From the NCBI GenBank assembly GCA_000320605.2, contig KB445793.1:570556-634555 (forward strand): DNA of 64,000 bases, given 5' to 3'. Source of the DNA: Gelatoporia subvermispora B (lineage: Eukaryota; Basidiomycota; Agaricomycetes; Polyporales; Gelatoporiaceae). Under the pieces are notes generated by a model. That model saw only the letters and a program-made list of their open reading frames with translations, ran no database searches and had not been told where the DNA came from. Numbering within the stretch: the stretch's first letter is position 1; every line of letters starts with the position of its first letter. The position numbers and the translations under genes are program-made. Of the stretch, positions 61,151 to 64,000 are shown piece after piece.

Positions 61151-63450
61151 CAGCCATCAGATATGCAGAGAGGTCTGTAGACAGAAGCACGCACTTGGCT
61201 TGTAGAAAGGGAAGGAGATCGTATTCGCCGATGTAATGTGGGCCGTAGAGAAACATCTTGCGTTGCGTGTCACAGAAGTGGATCGGCTCGCCAAAGTTAT
61301 GGCACTTTCACGATAGAAGGTGCACTTGTATTCTCATTTTTATAGCATACGGAGCGAAGCGCACAGAGTACTTGGTATATCTGTGCCGCTGGACCACTTG
61401 ACACGCATCAGCATCTCTTTTCGAAGTCCCTCAATCAACGCATGACAAGCGCGAAGAGTATTCTGCACGAAGGATGTCTCAATGCTCAAACTTACTAAAC
61501 CAATTTGTGGTTAGAGACACTGTGACGAACGCTCCGACAAGACGGAGGTGCTAACCAACTCATGCTTCCATGCATCAGGTGCTTCTCCTTTGCTTCCTGA
61601 AGCCGTAAACTGAGGCAAGTGACCAATTTGACCACTTAAATACCACCCAAAGAATATGTGTGTAAACTTATCAAGCAGTATGATCTCTTGATATTTCCGC
61701 TTTGCCGTAGGTTTTGTGAAGACGAGCCCGGAGACACGGAAATTCGCTCATTGCATCTTACGTGAACCCAAGCGCGAGAGCGGGGACACGCGCACGAAGC
61801 ACTGTTGATGCATATGTCGGATTCCTCGGTGTAGCCCGAAACTTTATCTAGTACTGAGATGGAGATGTTAAACTGAAGCAGCCAAGACGGTGGTTGTGTC
61901 GATGTTGTGTATCGTCGCAGTTTTATCAGAGAGGTAGAATCTATGAAATCAATTGCTCCAAGTCTGAGGTCTCTCGGCATTGCGTACGACGTGGCTGGGG
62001 GCATTCGTCGGCGATAAATCAAGCGCGCCACCGCCAACGTCACGCCACGCGGGTCCTGGCCCTGTCCGCCACCTGTCCCTGGCAGTTGGCTATGACCATC
62101 CTACAACTGCAGCCCGCCCACCTGCCGCTCAGCTCACCTCCACGTCAATCCCAGCATGATCCATCCATGCGTTTCCCATCCCCGCGCTTCCCATTCCCTT
62201 AGCATCGTATATACATGGCTTCTTCGCTGTCTTTTCTGTTGCGCGCTGCTTTCGGGCTGTCAGCTCCTTCGCTCGCTCGCTTTGCATCCTGAGTCGCCTG
62301 CAGTCCTGCTTCTATCGTCTTATGTTTCGTCACTCGGCCGTCTAGCATCAGGAAAATGTATTATTTGCTTTGACGCCGCTTTTCCCGCTTTGGGGGCGCT
62401 TATAGACCAAAAAGGACGCAAAAGCGATTGAAGCAAAAATGAGATTTTGCTGATGCTAACCGACCGCTCACTTTGACCATGGTCGCCTCTGGTCGCCTTC
62501 TGGAGTTGGACCTGCCAACACTGTCGTCTGTTCCGGCAGACGGACAGCAGCTTCTTGAAAATTTGACCACCCGATAATCTAGCAGTCGTAGTAGTAACGT
62601 GACAACCGCTGACAACTGCGTTCAACCCGACTAATTGTCGAGCTTTGAGCTTTGCGAACAACAGCGGGCCTTCGTCCCCCTCCTGGAGCCAGGTGGCCGT
62701 GCTACCGTACTTTAGTATCTTGGACTGGTTGCCTTCAGCTTTCTGGGCTTCATTTGCCATAAACACGGATGGCGGTTCTATCCGACCCGAATGCTGCCGT
62801 GGGAGCAGCGGATGGGGGTTGGAAGTATCATCATCCGAATAGAGCGGGATGAAAAGTCCGAGAGAGAGCGGATTCTTGATTATATGGCAGAAGGTGGAGA
62901 ATATGATTAAGTTCTACAAGACAGGTGCCTCGCTTCGCTTCGGCCCTTGGTTATCATTAAGTTCTATAAACGGTATGTCTGACTTTGTCAGTACTTCTGT
63001 GGTGATGTTTTTCGAAAGTCTGTCTGTATGAAACAAAAGTCGAAGAAGCCGAGTTTCCTATTGTTCTCCAGTACGCAAAGTCCCACTCAAGCGCCGAGGT
63101 CGCACGCACGCATGCGCGCGGAGCGCGCACCACGACGGCTGGAGGTTGATCGACTTAACGCCGCGCTGGCGCATGCGGAGCGAGGCATCGTGCAAATGGG
63201 CCTGATCGCTCCGTCCAGAGCAGGTGCTGACCCATACAATGCATGTGTAACAATGTTGCAGCGTGACTTCGAAATCGATCGAAAAGCGAGGAGGACATGA
63301 TACATCACTTCTATTACAATGAACACGATGAAAAAACTGCCATGATTGTGAATAAGTAGAACTCCCAATGGAGTCGCTCCATCGTAGTAATATATCTGTT
63401 TATCAATTCTTCTAGGATTTGTGTCTACACTTGCGATTACACATCAACCC
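61151..63450. other. Gene-poor interval of 2.3 kb
   Basis: No gene is supported. An open frame at 63028-63300 on the plus strand (RLNAALAHAERGIVQMG) is uninterrupted, but no family, upstream exon or TATA box could be attached to it. Confidence 0.45.
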
Positions 63451-64000
63451 TTACACCGCACTGAATGAGGTGGTCCCGCCGACCACAACCCTCACAAACT
63501 CTTCGTCGCTTCCCAATGAAATGAATGAATCGCGGAGTTTCGAACCAACAGTGCGTTGTGCGGCGCAGGCGGAAGTACTCAGATCATCGTCGGTGGCGTT
63601 ATCTCCCCAAGCCATATCCGGGTCGGACGTGTCGTAACTGTGGACGACTTCCTCGCCCATGTTGTCGACAAACCCTTGAAAGCGCAGACTGCCGCTGAAA
63701 GTGTGGGACTGGTCTTCAGTCTGTATTGTTTCATCGAGTCCCCCAAGCTGTGAACTGGAAGCAATTTGGCGGAGGTTGAGAAGGAAGTCTGCAATTATGA
63801 TCGACGAGATCCTGGGGTCTAGATCAGTACTTGTCTCGTACTTCAATATGGTTGCTTACGGGGTTGAGAAGAAAGTGACAGAGAAGACGAAGACCTGCCA
63901 AGATATAACATGTCAGAGGACGGCGGTTGCAACTTAGTATATCCATACATTGCTTCCATTCGCGACGATGTTCAAGACGTTGGAGCTCAGCAGGATGCTA
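63451..64000 (-). CDS. DUF6533-like membrane protein, 3' part (cut by window end)
   Basis: The last exon (63811-63451, 361 nt) has exactly the length and phase of the last exon of the gene at 59474. Its product is alike along its length (SSIIIADFLLNLRQ, SLRFQGF, TSDPDMAWG, SLGSDEEFVR). The preceding short exons (FVFSVTFFSTP and the NVLNIVA segment) are also recognisable before the edge. The two genes are direct tandem paralogues about 4 kb apart. Confidence 0.7.

Noticed and set aside
62320..62766. 148-codon minus-strand frame
   Set aside because: No family, no splice signals, and the start lies in a region with no promoter-like features.

Overview
The window comes from an intron-dense fungal nuclear genome, most likely an Agaricomycete (Basidiomycota). 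The evidence is short introns of about 45 to 70 nt with GT..AG borders (two are GC..AG), many micro-exons, a Tsp2-like tetraspanin, DUF6533-type membrane proteins, a trichodiene-synthase-type terpene cyclase, and orthologues of conserved eukaryotic genes. I built the gene models by hand from reading-frame continuity across splice sites and from protein family resemblance. No search was run.

Layout. 0-9.2 kb: a full-length amidoligase gene, three diverged or decayed relatives on the opposite strand, an LEA_2-like membrane protein and a tetraspanin. 9.4-14.3 kb: thioredoxin reductase with an apparent mitochondrial leader, divergent from two intact tandem genes for the V-ATPase proteolipid subunit c. 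14.8-25.6 kb: a housekeeping block with an SLP1/SUCO-type SUN-like protein, a CCDC25 homologue, an FMN-dependent 2-hydroxyacid oxidase, the ALG11 mannosyltransferase and a tRNA-Thr(AGT).

25.8-47.2 kb is the accessory heart of the window. An ancestral segment carrying two small single-pass membrane protein genes and the 5' part of a WDR7/rabconnectin-3-beta gene has been tandemly duplicated, with a period of about 7.7 to 8.7 kb. The downstream copy keeps an intact 20-exon WDR7-like gene. The upstream WDR7 copy is a frameshifted, 3'-truncated pseudogene. The four small membrane proteins (two subfamilies) share a short lumenal part, one transmembrane helix and a proline/tyrosine-rich cytosolic tail. 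Three of the four carry PPxY motifs typical of WW-domain (Nedd4/Rsp5) ligands.

47.7-64 kb: an MFS multidrug-type transporter, a TRK potassium transporter with 16 exons, a non-autonomous CACTA-like DNA transposon with 22-bp terminal inverted repeats and a 3-bp target duplication, a sesquiterpene synthase, and two DUF6533-like membrane protein genes (the second cut by the window end).

Functional links. Subunit c is the proton-carrying ring of the vacuolar ATPase, and WDR7-type proteins are known in animals as V-ATPase assembly regulators, so both parts of that system occur here. ALG11 and the SLP1-like protein both act at the ER membrane. Large stretches (28.4-32.7, 37.1-40.3 and 61.2-63.4 kb) contain no gene I can support.
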